In this document: in pieces, positions 11,808 to 23,644 of the stretch
Numbering within the stretch: position 1 is the stretch's first letter
Layout of the letters: every line of letters starts with the position of its first letter
NCBI GenBank assembly: GCA_019828545.1
Contig: JACVRA010000121.1
Location: 64,547-128,546 of the forward strand
DNA length: 64,000 nucleotides
Reading direction: 5' to 3'
Source of the DNA: Paracamarosporium sp. OC-R06-R3
Taxonomy: Eukaryota; Ascomycota; Dothideomycetes; Pleosporales; Didymosphaeriaceae
The notes under the pieces: model-generated
Databases searched by the model: none
The model's input: the letters and a program-made list of their open reading frames with translations, nothing else
Told to the model about the DNA's origin: nothing
Program-made: the position numbers and the translations under genes

Positions 11808-12589
11808 GAGGACAGTGAGGGTGAGCGTCGCTGGAGGATGAAGTAGTGCAACGGGAGCATCTGGGAGAATACGCGTTGGATGGTTGTGTATAGCGAGGGT
11901 TGAGGGACGGGCGTTTATCAACGCATTGTACACGCTTTTGATCACTAAGATTTGCATGGTGTGCTGCAAATGCAATTAATCAATCAATCAAGCAAGGCCG
12001 ACATAAGTGAAGAGTTGTGATCGCTTTCCAACTGCAGCTCCGTCTTCGCTCGCCGACGGCTTATGCCCGAGATGGCGCCTCTGTGGTTTCGTGAAGCAGG
12101 CCACGGGCTGCAGCGGCGGAGGCGATGGCACGCTGTCGAGACAGGAGGCGGGCACCAGCGAGACGGCGCACGGCGTGTGGAGAATCTGGGGAGGTGTGGC
12201 TGCGGGTAGGGCCTTGTCACATGTCCAAGCCGCCAGGTCCCAGATTCTAATTTTACCGGCTACCTGTGGGCTGCACTCCTTCACCAACACAACTCCGACA
12301 CAGCACACACGCCAGCAAGACGCACCGCCAGGACTGCTCCCTGGCACACCGACAGACACTTCCGCACACGACACTCTGCCATCTATGGGCTCTGCGTTCA
12401 ACGCCGCGACCGCCTCTCTTCCCCGCTGCGACTGCAACCTGGCTGCAACCGCCGACGCGAGCTCTGCGCGCCCCCTTGGCCTCTCCCAGACCGACGCGAG
12501 CTTTGGCGCGCTGTTGTGGGGACTACTGGCGGGAGGTCCGCCTTGATCACTGGGCGGACGGTAAACCAGACTGACGAGCACGTATCCTC
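11808..12589. other. Intergenic and probable kinase 5' leader
   Basis: No supported gene. A 3' region of the deacetylase (to about 11,980) is followed by GC-rich sequence with several upstream ATGs. It is most likely the promoter and long 5' leader of the AGC kinase. Open frames here (e.g. 12,007-12,546) have no family features. Confidence 0.5.
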
Positions 12590-14344
12590 ATGGCGCTTTT
12601 CGCCTTCGACGACGAGGCCCAGCTGGCGGGCGACTCGCTGGCCGCGCGCAAAGAGCCCGCGCGCGCCCCAGACGCCGACGAGCCCGCCGACGCCAGCGTG
12701 CCTGCTGTTCACACCCACATGGGCACCCCGCCCATCGCCATCGCTTCTCCCATCCCGCGGCGCCTCGTGCAGCCAAGCGCCGACGAGAAGCAGCCCGCGC
12801 ATACCGACAAGCTGGACTTTGACGCCGTCATGAAGAAGGCGCAGAAGAACAGAAAGAAGAAGAAGAAAGGCTCCAAGGCTGCGCTCGCCATGACCACGGT
12901 GCGTGGTTTCGAGACGCCTGCCGCGTCCGGCGGGGAAGAGTCGGACCATTCCATTACGACGACCCCTCGACTTGCACCCTCCTGGTCTGCCTATCCCAGC
13001 GTCACGAGCAGTCCCGCCCTCCGCCCGACCTCCGCTGCCGGCGTCATTGGCAACCTCAGGCAGCAGCTCGAGGCCTTGAACATCGGTCCGCGCGTCGACT
13101 CCCCCCAAAAGCAGTGCGGGTGCCCTCCTGGCCAGCTTCGATCCGGCCTCTCCAGCAATGCCAGCGTGTCCAATTTTAGTGACAGTGACCGCACCGAAAT
13201 GGAGAGCTACGAGGTCGATCTCAATGAAGACTTTGTTAGCCCTGATGTCCGCTCGAAGCCATCGACTATGCTCACCAACAGTGTTGTGCGCAAGATGACA
13301 GCTGAAGACTTTGATACGCTTACTTGCCTAGGCAAAGGAAGCTTTGGTACCGTTCTGCTAGTCAAGCAGCGTGCAACAGGTCGCCTCTACGCGCAGAAGC
13401 AGTTCAAGAAGGCCTCCCTCACCGTTCGCAAGAAGCTGATTGAGCAAACAAAGACCGAACGCGCTATTCTTGAGAGCGTCAACCGCCATCCATTCATTGT
13501 CAATTTATATTATGCCTTTCAGGACCACGAGAAGCTCTATTTGATCCTCGAGTACGCGCAAGGTGGCGAGCTCTTCCATCATCTTGCCCAGGAACGCATG
13601 TTCAACGAAGACACGGCGGCCTTCTACATGGCTGAAATGGTGCTCGCCCTCGACTACCTTCACCGCACCGTCGGCATCGTCTACCGCGACCTCAAACCTG
13701 AGAACTGCCTTCTTGACGCTGAAGGTCACCTACTGCTTACCGACTTTGGGCTCAGCAAAGTCGCCGTGGATGACCAAACCTGCAACTCCATTGCTGGGAC
13801 TATCGATTTCATGGCCCCGGAGGTCATCCAAGGCAACGATTACGGTATGGCTGTGGACTGGTGGTCGCTGGGTGCTCTTGGATACGACTTGCTTACTGGT
13901 TCGCCTCCCTTCGAGGGGAATAACCATGCCAAGATTCAACAGAATATCCTAAACAAGAAGCTCACCATGCCCTATTACCTCTCGCAAGATGCCAAGGATT
14001 TACTAACACGCTTCTTGCGCAAAGAGCCCAAGAAGCGTCTTGGTTACAACATGCCCAAGGATATGAATACCATCCGCGCACACCGCTTTTTCCGCAAGCT
14101 CGACTGGAAAAAGCTCCAAGCCAGAGAGTTAGAGCCACCGATCGTTCCGCTTATTACGGATCCAGAGTTGGCAGAGAACTTCAGTGACGAGTTTACGAGT
14201 GCAGCGCTATCGAATATTGTGAGCAGGAAGAGTGAACATGATGTTTTGGATGACGAATACTCGGCTATGGAGAAGGATCCGTTCGGTGGCTTCAGCTTCG
14301 TGGCCAGCCAGAGTCTTTTGGATGAGCCCGTTTTTGGATATTGA
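12590..14344 (+). CDS. AGC-family Ser/Thr protein kinase, S6K/Psk1-like
   Basis: A single exon encodes 584 residues. The N-terminal ~230 residues are low-complexity, with a Lys-rich patch (KNRKKKKKGSK). The kinase domain runs about 238-495: LGKGSFGTV glycine loop, AQKQFKK lysine, YRDLKPEN (Asp about 365), DFG (about 384) and APEVIQG. The T-loop reads NSIAGTIDFMAPE, differing from the usual TFCGTPEY but keeping a phosphorylatable Ser. The C-terminal extension holds the AGC hydrophobic motif FGGFSF near 566-571, a target of TORC-type kinases. The kinase domain plus hydrophobic motif point to the S6K branch (fission yeast Psk1-like), which signals nutrient status to ribosomal protein S6. YPK/SCH9-type membership is less likely because no C2 domain is seen. 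Confidence 0.82.
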   Translation: MALFAFDDEAQLAGDSLAARKEPARAPDADEPADASVPAVHTHMGTPPIAIASPIPRRLVQPSADEKQPAHTDKLDFDAVMKKAQKNRKKKKKGSKAALAMTTVRGFETPAASGGEESDHSITTTPRLAPSWSAYPSVTSSPALRPTSAAGVIGNLRQQLEALNIGPRVDSPQKQCGCPPGQLRSGLSSNASVSNFSDSDRTEMESYEVDLNEDFVSPDVRSKPSTMLTNSVVRKMTAEDFDTLTCLGKGSFGTVLLVKQRATGRLYAQKQFKKASLTVRKKLIEQTKTERAILESVNRHPFIVNLYYAFQDHEKLYLILEYAQGGELFHHLAQERMFNEDTAAFYMAEMVLALDYLHRTVGIVYRDLKPENCLLDAEGHLLLTDFGLSKVAVDDQTCNSIAGTIDFMAPEVIQGNDYGMAVDWWSLGALGYDLLTGSPPFEGNNHAKIQQNILNKKLTMPYYLSQDAKDLLTRFLRKEPKKRLGYNMPKDMNTIRAHRFFRKLDWKKLQARELEPPIVPLITDPELAENFSDEFTSAALSNIVSRKSEHDVLDDEYSAMEKDPFGGFSFVASQSLLDEPVFGY

Positions 14345-16274
14345 TTGTTGTTGAGAGTGTGCTGCTAGCGTTTGTGGTGAAAAGATGGCCTGCTTGTTAA
14401 CTGTGGGGTGTCTTTGCTTTCCGTATTTTTTTATTCGTGGGTACATTGGTGTATTTCATTTTGTTTACTGCCGTGCATGCGGAGTCCTGCGAGCAAGACG
14501 GCACAACAGTGGACACCTACCGCGCTTGGTAGACATCGTTGCCTGTGTTTCTTGCACTATGGGCGTCACAGATTAGATTTCCTACTGTCTATTTCATCTT
14601 TTGTTTCCTCTTAGTTACACTTTCATATTGTATATGAGTTCTAATTGCCTACATGACATGCACATTGGACGCCCATGATATCTAGCGCATTGTGAAGGAG
14701 TGGGAAGTTGCAGCAGGTTTGCTATCTCCTACTTCATAGCGGGCACGTAAAGCTCCCCAAGCAAAACCTCAATAAATTTGCCTGCATCCTTACACTTGGT
14801 TGCATCATACCGGAGATGTTACAAAAGCTGAAGAAGCTCATGAGCCCTCTGTCAGCCTGCAGTCCGGAAAATCTAACCCGGCTGCTACATCGCGGAAATG
14901 AGCCCTGTTGCCAGGTAGCAACTATTAGCTGCCATTGAGAACTACCAGCCTGGTCATCTTCCATAGCTCAAGAGCCCTACTGACGATCCACTGGGCTTTG
15001 TGACTGCTATCCCTTTCATATTTGCAGAGACTGCGGCGTTTCTAGCCCCGGGCTTCCAATTTGTAGTGAATGCAAAGATTGGGGGCATTGACTGTAGTAA
15101 GTAATTTTAGAAAAAATACTGGGAAATGCTTAGGGTTGTCGGCAAGAGCTTGTCCAAGGTTGCGATGGGCCAGCACATCAAGAGCACCCTAGATGTTGAA
15201 CTGTGGGGCATACATCGGAGGTAGGCATTCGCGAGCTCCAACTAGTTCAACATTGCGTCCTCCAAACCCATCCGATTCTATTAGTATGATGGCGGCGGCG
15301 GTTGTCTGTGCCCGCAATCGATCGACCCGTGATCGATGGAGAAACGATATTAGATTCAAGCCAGGAGCATGCGGCACAGATATAGCGAACTCCGGAATAG
15401 GTACATGCATTTATAATAGCTGTTGCTGGGGCACACTGCAATCTGACGTGTTGTTCATGTCCGAAGAAAGGATGGATGTTCATATGGTCTTGAGGCGGAC
15501 GGCTTACTACGTCCATGTCTCTCGACTGGTAGGCGATGTAGGAGCGCGGAAGTATGCAGAGCAGTTGTGGCTGGCAGCTTTTCCCATTGACTGCACGAAT
15601 GTGGACCAATGGCAATGTTGATAATCCTTTCCTAAGGACAGGACATGCTCGTGATCTAGTCGTCGTGACCTTCCAGAGGCTGAAGGATATGGCCTATGAT
15701 GAAATCGGTTTTAAAGTCTACAATAAGAGTATTGTTCAAGGTCTCCCGTGGCACTCACTGGTTCCAGAGGTAACGTAAGGAGGAAGGTTGGAGACAGAAT
15801 CAGAACCAAGTCCAGACCCCTTCAGATGGAGATGAACAATAACAAGAGGGATATCAGCTACAGGCTCTACGAATACGATAACGCATTCGAGTCAATGTAG
15901 GCTATTAGAATCGAATGTCTGCCTGTTTAGTGTTACGCCAGGATGGGCGATAAGAAGGCTGAATGTACTCAAGCTTGGGTTCCTTGACCGTAAGATGATG
16001 TTGAATAGCATTTATTCTTAATCTAAAGCGGGTATAGGTATCGGCTTTTTTTGCAAGTCAAAGTTGGACCGCATTTCGGGTCATTACCGAATATTACCCC
16101 AACTCTGGTACATAAGTAACATCTCTCTCCTGTCAGCGACGCCAGACACCAAGCATCAGAATAAACCGTACCATGACGGCCTTCGAACGCCTTTCTAATG
16201 CCCTCATAAAACGCCAAACCCTATCAGAGACCCTGTTTCTCAAAAACAATTCCCAGGAGTGCCCCTCAAACCCT
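14345..16274. other. Intergenic, 1.9 kb, no supported gene
   Basis: The first few hundred bases are T-rich and are probably the kinase 3' UTR. Between 15,190 and 15,780 both strands carry moderately long open frames. One on the minus strand (15,410-15,189) reads smoothly but matches no family I know. This could be a decayed gene or transposon fragment. Confidence 0.4.
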
Positions 16275-17260
16275 TCATTTCCCACCAATACTGAAACCTC
16301 TGGTCATGTAATCCTTACTATTCGCCAAATTTGCCTTCTGGTTTCCCTTTGAAAACAGACTCTTCACGTTATCGTTTTGCTCCAATTTCCGCCTCTTATT
16401 CCTCTCTTCTTGTTCCTCTAGCACTTTCTTCGTAAGATACGCTGTGCTCGCGTTCTTGATGCCATTGTCTGCTTTCTTTTCCTTCTTCTCAGGATCTGCT
16501 GCAGATTTCTTGTCTTCTTCTGAAGTGTTGGCTTTTGTTTCGGCAGATGAGGCTTCGCCGTTCGTAGCTTCTGCGTTCTTCTTGCGCTTTTTGCTGCCAG
16601 GCGCTTTTTTTAGCGCGTGTGTGAGTCCCTTCTCCTTCAACGTTTTCGTACGAAGGTTCAACCGTGCGAGGTCTGCCGGAGCGATGGGAAGGATGGGTAT
16701 GACATCGTTCTCGGCGTAAGCTTCGTTACACTGCTTCACATTAATTTTCCCGCGCCAAAACAAAAAGCAAGATGAGCACAACGCACCTGTACACATATTC
16801 TTTCTTGCACCTCCCGCACCACACTCCCCGCAAACGCATGCCCGCACGGTACCACGTAAACCGCCTTGGCTTGCGCTCCCATTTCCACCCTCGTAACAGG
16901 ACACACCCACTTCTCTCTCCTTCCCACACCCTTCTCCTGCTCTCCATCGACCTCAAACTTCACCTCTACCACATCCTTCAGACCCTTCACCCTTCCACTA
17001 AGCACCTTCTCACCCTCGACCTTTTCCACGCTGCCCTCCTCCGCGAGTAGGAATTCTAGAATGCTGTCCTTGTTGTAGAGTGTACCGAGAGAATCAGAAA
17101 CGACCGGTGTAGCGAGCGGTTTGGACGAGAGTGCACAGTAATTCCAAGCGTGGTCTTGGGATTCAGCGCGGGCTTCCTTGATCTGGGCAGCGGTCGGTGC
17201 TTTGGCGGCCTCTTTGACGAGTTCGCGACGTTTTGGGATGCTGCCACCATCGTTACCCAT
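16275..17260 (-). CDS. RTF2: Replication termination factor 2 (Rtf2), RING-like
   Basis: Exons 17260-16787 and 16730-16275 (minus) are joined by a 56-nt intron (GTGCGT...CAG) and encode 309 residues. The start at 17260 gives MGNDGGSIPKRRELVK, the conserved Rtf2 N-terminus; an upstream in-frame ATG at 17353 is not favoured. The central C2HC2-type RING-like fold shows WNYCALS, WVCPVTRVEMG, VPCGHAFAG and, across the splice junction, ICVQ-CNEAY. A Lys/Ala/Glu-rich C-terminal half ends in DYMTRGFSIGGK. In fission yeast Rtf2 stabilises paused replication forks at site-specific terminators, and family members have roles in splicing and fork restart. The upstream PPR gene is on the same strand about 370 bp away. 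Confidence 0.92.
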
Positions 17261-17630
17261 GGCGAGGGGCTTGATGTATGTTTGCGAAAGCGGTAGTGGA
17301 GTAGATGGCTGTTCCAAAGGCTGGAGCTGCGGCGATGGGTAGACGGGATGCACGGACCAACTGTTAGTTCTGTGACGACCGTTGAAGTTCTTCTTGGAGT
17401 GCGACTATGTTTCTTAAAACAAGGAATCATACGAGCAGAGATGATAATGTATCGTGAATATTATGGTAGGTGCTATTTTACAGTTCTATATTATAGTACA
17501 ACGATCATGCATGTAGTTTAATACAAGAGCAGTGCTCGCTCCCATACCCTACCCTTCTTATACAACGCCATGTAAGCAATCCCTCTTGTGACGAGAACAG
17601 GCTGTCAACCATCATTTACAAAGTTAAGTG

Positions 17631-19829
17631 TCATTCCGTAGAAGGAGAAGACCATGGCTTCCTCCTCTTGGGAGGCGCTGCCCTACTCGCCCGCCAACTA
17701 CCACTTGGCCTTGAATTTTCTCCTTTCTCTTCAATCATGGCATTATCCTCATCAACGGGAGCGGAACCACCACCCTTATTCCCTCTATTCTGTCCAGGCT
17801 CACTCTTGCTAGTCGATTTGAAGATGAGCCTTTGCAGCAGCGCCGACATCCTCGCTCTCTCAGCTTTAAAAGATGCCTTCTGCTCCTCTGGAATCATGTT
17901 CGAAAACAGCAGCCTGTCGTAAACGGCATAGATCTTGCGAAGAGCCGCAATGGCATCCTGCCTCGCCTCTCCAGTCAATTCTCTGGCGCCAACACGGCTC
18001 CGACCACCATGAATTTTCTCTGCACCAACGTTAAGCTGAATCCTGAGGCTCTTAACGACAGGCTGGAGGAATGTGAGTGCCTCCACAAGGTCCTCGCCCC
18101 TGGCAAGTGGAAAAGTAACGGCAAGCTCAGCGTATTTCAAGCTTGTCTTTGCATCCGCATCCGGCAGAGTGGACATCATGAGCTGGAGGAGCTGGCTCGC
18201 ATTTCTGAGCGAGTTGTGGTTGTTCTTGTCGCGCACACACGTGCTCATCGCTATCCTAAACGTCCCTGGCTTGAGCTCCAGCTTCTTCGCAAACGATTCA
18301 TCCTGCAACATTCTTACTGCAGCGCTTGACGCACGGTTTATACGCAAAAGGCGTAAGCGCTGGTGGAGGTTGTTATTGTCTGGTACGATAGCGTAAGTGC
18401 CTGCGTCGGTCAACATCTCCCAGTATTCCTCGGCAGCCTTGGGAGCTATTATTTTCTGACAAGCTTCAAGGACCATCGACAATGTCTCGTTGGACGGAGT
18501 TGCAAACGTGAGGTGGCTTGACTTCTTGCCCTCACCGTCAGACAGGGCAAGGAACTCGTCCCCACGTACAGGACCTTTGTCAGGGCCTAGGTGATCGTCA
18601 TCGAACTTGAACTCTTCCGGTGTATCAGGCGCTCGGATCCGTGGCAGAGCGTTTCGTGCTATAGTTCCCAACCGGGGTACAAGCCGCGGTACGTCCATGG
18701 TTTGCTCAACAAGGGAGAGCACATCATCCCAATCGCGGGGTCTACTTCCGACAAGAAGCAATCTCCCCATTGCGCATACCAACCCTTCTTCTACAATCAG
18801 ATCTGCATTTCTCCACTTGCCAATGACATCTTCCCATATCCGCCTGCCTTCTACCACACCTCGCTCGCGTCTACGAGCAAGTTCGTTTTCACCTTCTCCA
18901 AGCGGCGCATCTATCAATAAACTTTGTCGAATCGCATTGAGTATGGTTGTAAAAGTGGTTGCGTCGGCGGCGCCTGGACCACTCTCCGGGATTTTCGCGG
19001 CGAAACCCCACAGTGCATCCATATCGAGTGCCCGGGCGCATACGTTGAGAACTGCATTTGTGTGTATTATCGATGGCTGGACTCTGGAGTTCGGCGCGGA
19101 CATGGAGTGATAGACGGCGATGGCTTTGCTTGCAATGCCAGATTGATGTGCGTTTTTCGCCAGACCTCGAAGGATGATAGTGTAGGTATACGAGTCAGGA
19201 AACTGCGCGCGTTTCTTCATCTGCGATGGGTGAGTTGGCGCTCGAGCAACGCTGCTGCTGTGTGAACTTACATCGTTGTACACCTTCATAGCTTCCGAGA
19301 CGCTCGTCTTCATGAGGCGGTCGATGATGTGATTCCAGCTGACGATGACTTGCATCGAGTGGCTGGCCATGCGGACCAACTGCAGCATCTCTTTGGTCTT
19401 GCCCTTGGCCAACTCCTGCCTCACGAAAGCCGCGACCTCGAGCGGGTCATGGAGATGCTGCAGCTCCCTCTTGCGCCTATCCCACTCGGCTGGAGACATG
19501 CGAGGATCGCGTTTGCCCAGCCACATGTCCCCGTTGGCGGCCTCTCTCTTCATCTGCTCCCGGTCGACTGGGCGTCGCAGCGCTCGATGCTCCCTTGCTT
19601 TCAGGGTCTTCGCGGCCGGTGACACTTCCCATGCGTCTGTCTTGTGCAACGGAGTCCCGGTCGCCGAGCGAAGTGCCTCATTGCGGCGGTCCTGCGTCAG
19701 AGAGCTCGCGGGCCTCTCCTGGATGGCGACGAGGGCGGAAAGAGCATTACGGCAGAGGGGGCGCGTCTGCAAGGGAGACGTGTCGAGAGCCCGTGTGCAT
19801 CGCGAGAGGCAGGCGCGACAGTAGAGCAT
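17631..19829 (-). CDS. Pentatricopeptide-repeat (PPR) protein, probably mitochondrial
   Basis: The frame is open throughout, but 19271-19221 is a perfect 51-nt intron (GTAAGT...CAG) that keeps frame. Removing it joins KVYND to MKKRAQFPDSYTYTI, a normal PPR helix pair, so exons are 19829-19272 and 19220-17631 (715 residues). The start at 19829 gives MLYCRACLSRCTRALDTSP, a basic, amphipathic mitochondrial-type leader; the frame also extends upstream without support. PPR-like helices are visible at about 150-320 and 440-560. A charged segment (RRRERGVVEGRRIW) and a Gly/Arg-rich C-terminus are notable. PPR proteins bind organelle RNA for processing or translation. Which mitochondrial transcript it serves cannot be told. 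Confidence 0.82.
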   Translation of the reverse strand: MLYCRACLSRCTRALDTSPLQTRPLCRNALSALVAIQERPASSLTQDRRNEALRSATGTPLHKTDAWEVSPAAKTLKAREHRALRRPVDREQMKREAANGDMWLGKRDPRMSPAEWDRRKRELQHLHDPLEVAAFVRQELAKGKTKEMLQLVRMASHSMQVIVSWNHIIDRLMKTSVSEAMKVYNDVSSHSSSVARAPTHPSQMKKRAQFPDSYTYTIILRGLAKNAHQSGIASKAIAVYHSMSAPNSRVQPSIIHTNAVLNVCARALDMDALWGFAAKIPESGPGAADATTFTTILNAIRQSLLIDAPLGEGENELARRRERGVVEGRRIWEDVIGKWRNADLIVEEGLVCAMGRLLLVGSRPRDWDDVLSLVEQTMDVPRLVPRLGTIARNALPRIRAPDTPEEFKFDDDHLGPDKGPVRGDEFLALSDGEGKKSSHLTFATPSNETLSMVLEACQKIIAPKAAEEYWEMLTDAGTYAIVPDNNNLHQRLRLLRINRASSAAVRMLQDESFAKKLELKPGTFRIAMSTCVRDKNNHNSLRNASQLLQLMMSTLPDADAKTSLKYAELAVTFPLARGEDLVEALTFLQPVVKSLRIQLNVGAEKIHGGRSRVGARELTGEARQDAIAALRKIYAVYDRLLFSNMIPEEQKASFKAERARMSALLQRLIFKSTSKSEPGQNRGNKGGGSAPVDEDNAMIEEKGENSRPSGSWRASRAAPPKRRKPWSSPSTE

Positions 19830-22122
19830 GGATGCGCGGACCGTGTGCTGATGCGGAGCCAGATGCAGAGGCGAGGAAGAAAGTTGGGCGGGAGCAGCAG
19901 GCGGCGGGCCGAGAGTTGATCCGACCGGGCCGGCGTCAGGCAGGCCGGGCGAAGCGTCGAGCAGGGCGTCGCGCAGGGCGTCGCACGCAGGCAAGCACCG
20001 AGGCTAGGAAAAACGTTGCACCCTAAAGCGACGTCTGCACAGCAGCAGGCGGCCGTCTGGTGTACCCGGGCTGCTGGGAACGACGCGGGCCAGGGGCAGG
20101 TCGGAATCGGCGGTGGCAGTAGCGCAGGCAGTTGTGCGCATGGCCAAGCTACTCCAGGCTTAGGCGGGCGACGACGCCGCCCTCTCGCACCAACCCACCA
20201 TTCCTTCGGCAAACGTTGGCTGGTTGACCGTCTGCTGTGCTACGCAGAGCCGCGGGCGTGGTAACGAGGCGCATGTAACGTCTTGGGTCGAGGACGGGCG
20301 ACGATCATGGCTTCGTAGCGCCAGAGGCGACGACGGCGGGCGGGCGGGCAGGGCGCGGGCCAGCCGTTCGGTCTCCAAGTGACGAGGTGCGTTATCGTTG
20401 CAGGCGCTGTGTTGCGCTGTGCGACGCAGCGGCACGTTGGCTGCCGCCCGTCATCCTGCTGCCTGTCAGAATCAACGTCCGGCATGGCTTTGTTGTGTTG
20501 GCGGGCGTGCAAAGAGGCAAACAAGCGAGCAGTCTCGCGTCGGCGCATGACCAAGTCCCGGCCAGGACGCCTCCACCGCTTCTTCGTCGCACACGCTTGA
20601 TGCATATCTTCATTGGCCGCCGTGGGGAAAGAATTCACACGAGTGCCACCGCCTGGCTGTTTCCGATGCTGCAGCCCGTCATTGGCCCGGCCGTGCTCAG
20701 GACAAAGCAGCCTGTGCGACGTGTTGCACGCCGAGCTGGCATGCCACGGCGCCGTGGCCGCCCAATCGCACCCGCGCGCGTCCGCCTCGGTGCTCGACGA
20801 CGAGATATCGCCAAGCGCTTCCACACCTTCCATCGATACGAGCCCCCGTTACCCAGGTGCGCACGCCCGACGCACGCTCGACGCACCCCCGTCTGCCGTT
20901 GGCTTGCACGTTGCCTTTGCGAGCAACACACGCACACCCCTTTATCCAGATAGCCGAACACAGGCAGCATCTCACGTCTCCTTTCTCCACAGCTACCACA
21001 TGGGCGCCCAACCCGCAACCCCTCAGCCGTTTGACGTCTGACCGTTTCACCTACAGCATGAAAGCACCGCTTTCCCACACAAACATGGTACTCCCCTCCC
21101 CCTCCTCATCGGTGACGACGCACCATCCCCTGCCCTCACATGCTCCTTCCTGCACATGCCAACCTTGACGGTCCCAGGCGCCACGTAGTGTGTGCGTCGG
21201 CAAGGAAACGAGCTCCTTGAGGTAACCAGGTGCTTCGCCGTTGTTCGTTCCACGTCGCGCCCCTCGTAACAAAGTCAATCCTGCATGCAATACAAGGCGC
21301 ACCCACCCTGGTCTGCGCCCAGCCGAGCCCAGTGCTTCACGTATGTGTTCTGTGTACAGAGAGAATCGACATTGCATGGGCAACTAGATAGTGTTACAGT
21401 AATGGAGCAAAAGCAAGCAGAGAATGAGAGTGGTATGCTCTAATGTTCGGCTCCTTCCGTTCTCGAGAAACGCTGCACCATCCCGTCCCCTCGCTCACCG
21501 CTCCCGCCTTGCTCAAAATCCCTCACCATGTGATGCCCCCCGCAGCTAACCTGGCATCCGAACACAAAAAACAATATTTGCAAAAAGAGGGGAAAGGGGA
21601 TACAATTGTTTCAAAGCGCCATACCGCATGCATGTGTGTCTAGGCCCGGGAAGAAGAGGAATTGCAAACCAATTTTTGTTTTCGGCCTCGTCAAACAGAT
21701 GGACTCGGGAGCCACCATTACACATACGCATCCACGTAAATCTATTCTCCTCATCGCCTCTCAATTTTTTTTTCTTTCATGTAGACCACCACGACCGAGG
21801 GGAAGCTGTCGTATCGCCAAGGGGAATCTCAATTGTGAAATCGTTTACTGCCGATACCGAAAACACCGTGAAGAGACATACAGCCGCCGCCCGTTGAAAA
21901 TGCAGTCGAAACAAAGCTAAAAGATGCTACACCGTCCCATGCATCCTTGGCAGGTCGTGCAGACTCCCTCCAAAACAATAGAAGAATTCGTTAAGAGTTG
22001 CAAGAAACAAGACAAGGAGGATAGATGATTTTGATGCGGTGAGTGTTGGAAGTTGTTCGAACTCGCATCGTCCGCTGCTGAAACGTCGGTCCGAGCCTCG
22101 AGGCGCAGATACCGTTTCATAT
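19830..22122. other. Intergenic, 2.3 kb, GC-rich, no supported gene
   Basis: This lies between the PPR start (19829) and the CON7-type stop (22123). The first part (to about 21,000) is GC-rich with long meaningless frames on both strands, fitting the PPR promoter. The 21,500-22,122 part is probably the 3' UTR of the CON7-type gene. I see no motif-bearing frame. Confidence 0.5.
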
Positions 22123-23644
22123 CTAATGACCTTGCTGGTACATTTGCGGGTTCGAGCCGTAGGGCGACTGCGGGTAACTGCTGTTGTTACTATTCGGGCT
22201 GTTGTAGGCATTGCTGGTGGGGGTGGAATACTGAGCCATGCCCTCTGCAAGCCCTGGGCTCTGCGTCCCGTACTGCGGCCCCGACGAGTTGCCCGACGCA
22301 GCAGGCTGGTAGCCGATGGGAGGAAGTTGAGGATGTCCCGGCGCTTGACCTGGCACACCGACTGCTTGGCGCATTTGACCATACACGGGTGCCTCAGCAC
22401 CGTTCTCGTGGCCACGGCCTTGATCGGCGGCGCGTGCTCGCTCCTCGTCAGCCTTGCGCTGTGCTTCTTCCTCCTTTTTCTTGGCCTTCCACTCCTTGCG
22501 AATTTCTTTGAACTCTGTAGTAGTAGTCAAGTTAGCAATATATAATACGCACGTTAAGAGGCGTGCCAAGCTAGCAAGGCAAGGGTGGTTGTGACTAGCC
22601 TCGGGCGTCTGAAGCTATCCCATTCCAGCGGGACACCATCAAAGTAGGCGCAGCACCAACACCGATCATGGATGCTAGGCTAGCGCGCACTTTTGGCGGT
22701 CCGAGACTAAAACATTGGAGATTTAAACTTACCTTCGGGGGTCCGCTTTGCGCCGTGCGATTGCATTGTGACATGGGCGTTCAAGTGATTGAGTGTCCCG
22801 TAAGCTTTTTCGCACCCATTCCACCCACATTTATACATCCGTTCAATCTCTTCATACCTTCGACGGGGTCGCTTATGCTGCTGCGCGCCCGGGATCGGGA
22901 CGAATGAGTACACCGTTGACAAGGGGTGGCCACCCTGCACGACTGTTAGTTACGCGTCTCGTGTTGTCACGGCATTTTTGTCGCGCAAATTACGCGTGCG
23001 TAGTTGGCAAAGATACGCGTAAAACGCGTCTTGAAAGAACCTACATTTGGGGGGCGTTGGACGGGAGACACCATAGCAGGAGCAGGCGGCCCCGAGGTCG
23101 AGGGATAGCCGTAAGGCATCTGATGCTGCGGGTGTTGCCCAGCCCATTCTGGTCGCGAAGCATACATTGGAGTGGCAGGATGCCCCGGATAATGTTGCAT
23201 GTCGTGGTGGGGAGTGTACGGCGAGTACTGCTGGTGCTGAGGGTACGTTGGGCTCGTCGCAGCGGCAATTGATGGATCTATAGGAACATCCGAGTCAGAC
23301 TTGAGTTGTTGCGCTTGATGGTCATTGTTCTGGCCATCTTGTAGAGGCATTGACGGACTTTGTGGTTGCGCCATACCGCCAGCTGCTGGGCCTTGAGCGC
23401 CTGGCTGGTACGAACGTTGAATGTACTCCGGAAACGACCCTGATCGGGCGGACGAGGGGTTGATGGCGTACTCGGAAGAGGGAGTGGCCGAGGAGGAGAA
23501 GTTTGAGGCTCGGGGGTCCTGTCCTTGAGGATATTGCGCAGCAGATGCTTGATCTGCGGGAGAGTCCTCAGAAGGCGGATCAGGAAAAGTTGGGTAGGGC
23601 GAGTTCAAACCTGTCTGCGAATACTCCGGTTGTCTTCCGTCCAT
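22123..23644 (-). CDS. CON7: CON7-type C2H2 zinc-finger transcription factor
   Basis: Exons 23644-23045, 22934-22733 and 22514-22123 encode 397 residues; introns are 110 nt (GTAGGT...CAG) and 218 nt (GTAAGT...CAG). The N-terminal half is Pro/Gln/Ser-rich. The core GGHPLSTVYSFVPIPGAQQ, a basic KRPRRRYEEIERMYK and one C2H2 finger (CGWNGC...HLNAHVTMQSH, residues about 236-260) continue across intron 2 into TPEEFKEIRKEWKAKKKEEE, a helical basic region. The C-terminus is Gln/Ser/Asn/Tyr-rich. This block order is what I associate with Magnaporthe Con7 and Fusarium Con7-1, regulators of conidium shape, cell-wall genes and infection structures. Membership in the family is firm; the biological role in this organism is inference. 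Confidence 0.85.

Noticed and set aside
12007..12546. 179-codon plus-strand frame before the AGC kinase
   Set aside because: Lies in the GC-rich leader, with no domain and a composition unlike the neighbouring proteins.
19595..20026. 143-codon plus-strand frame overlapping the PPR start
   Set aside because: It is antisense to the PPR coding sequence and leader, Arg/Gly-rich, with no motif.
22039..22545. 168-codon plus-strand frame
   Set aside because: It is antisense to the last exon and intron of the CON7-type gene, whose protein is clearly conserved-looking.
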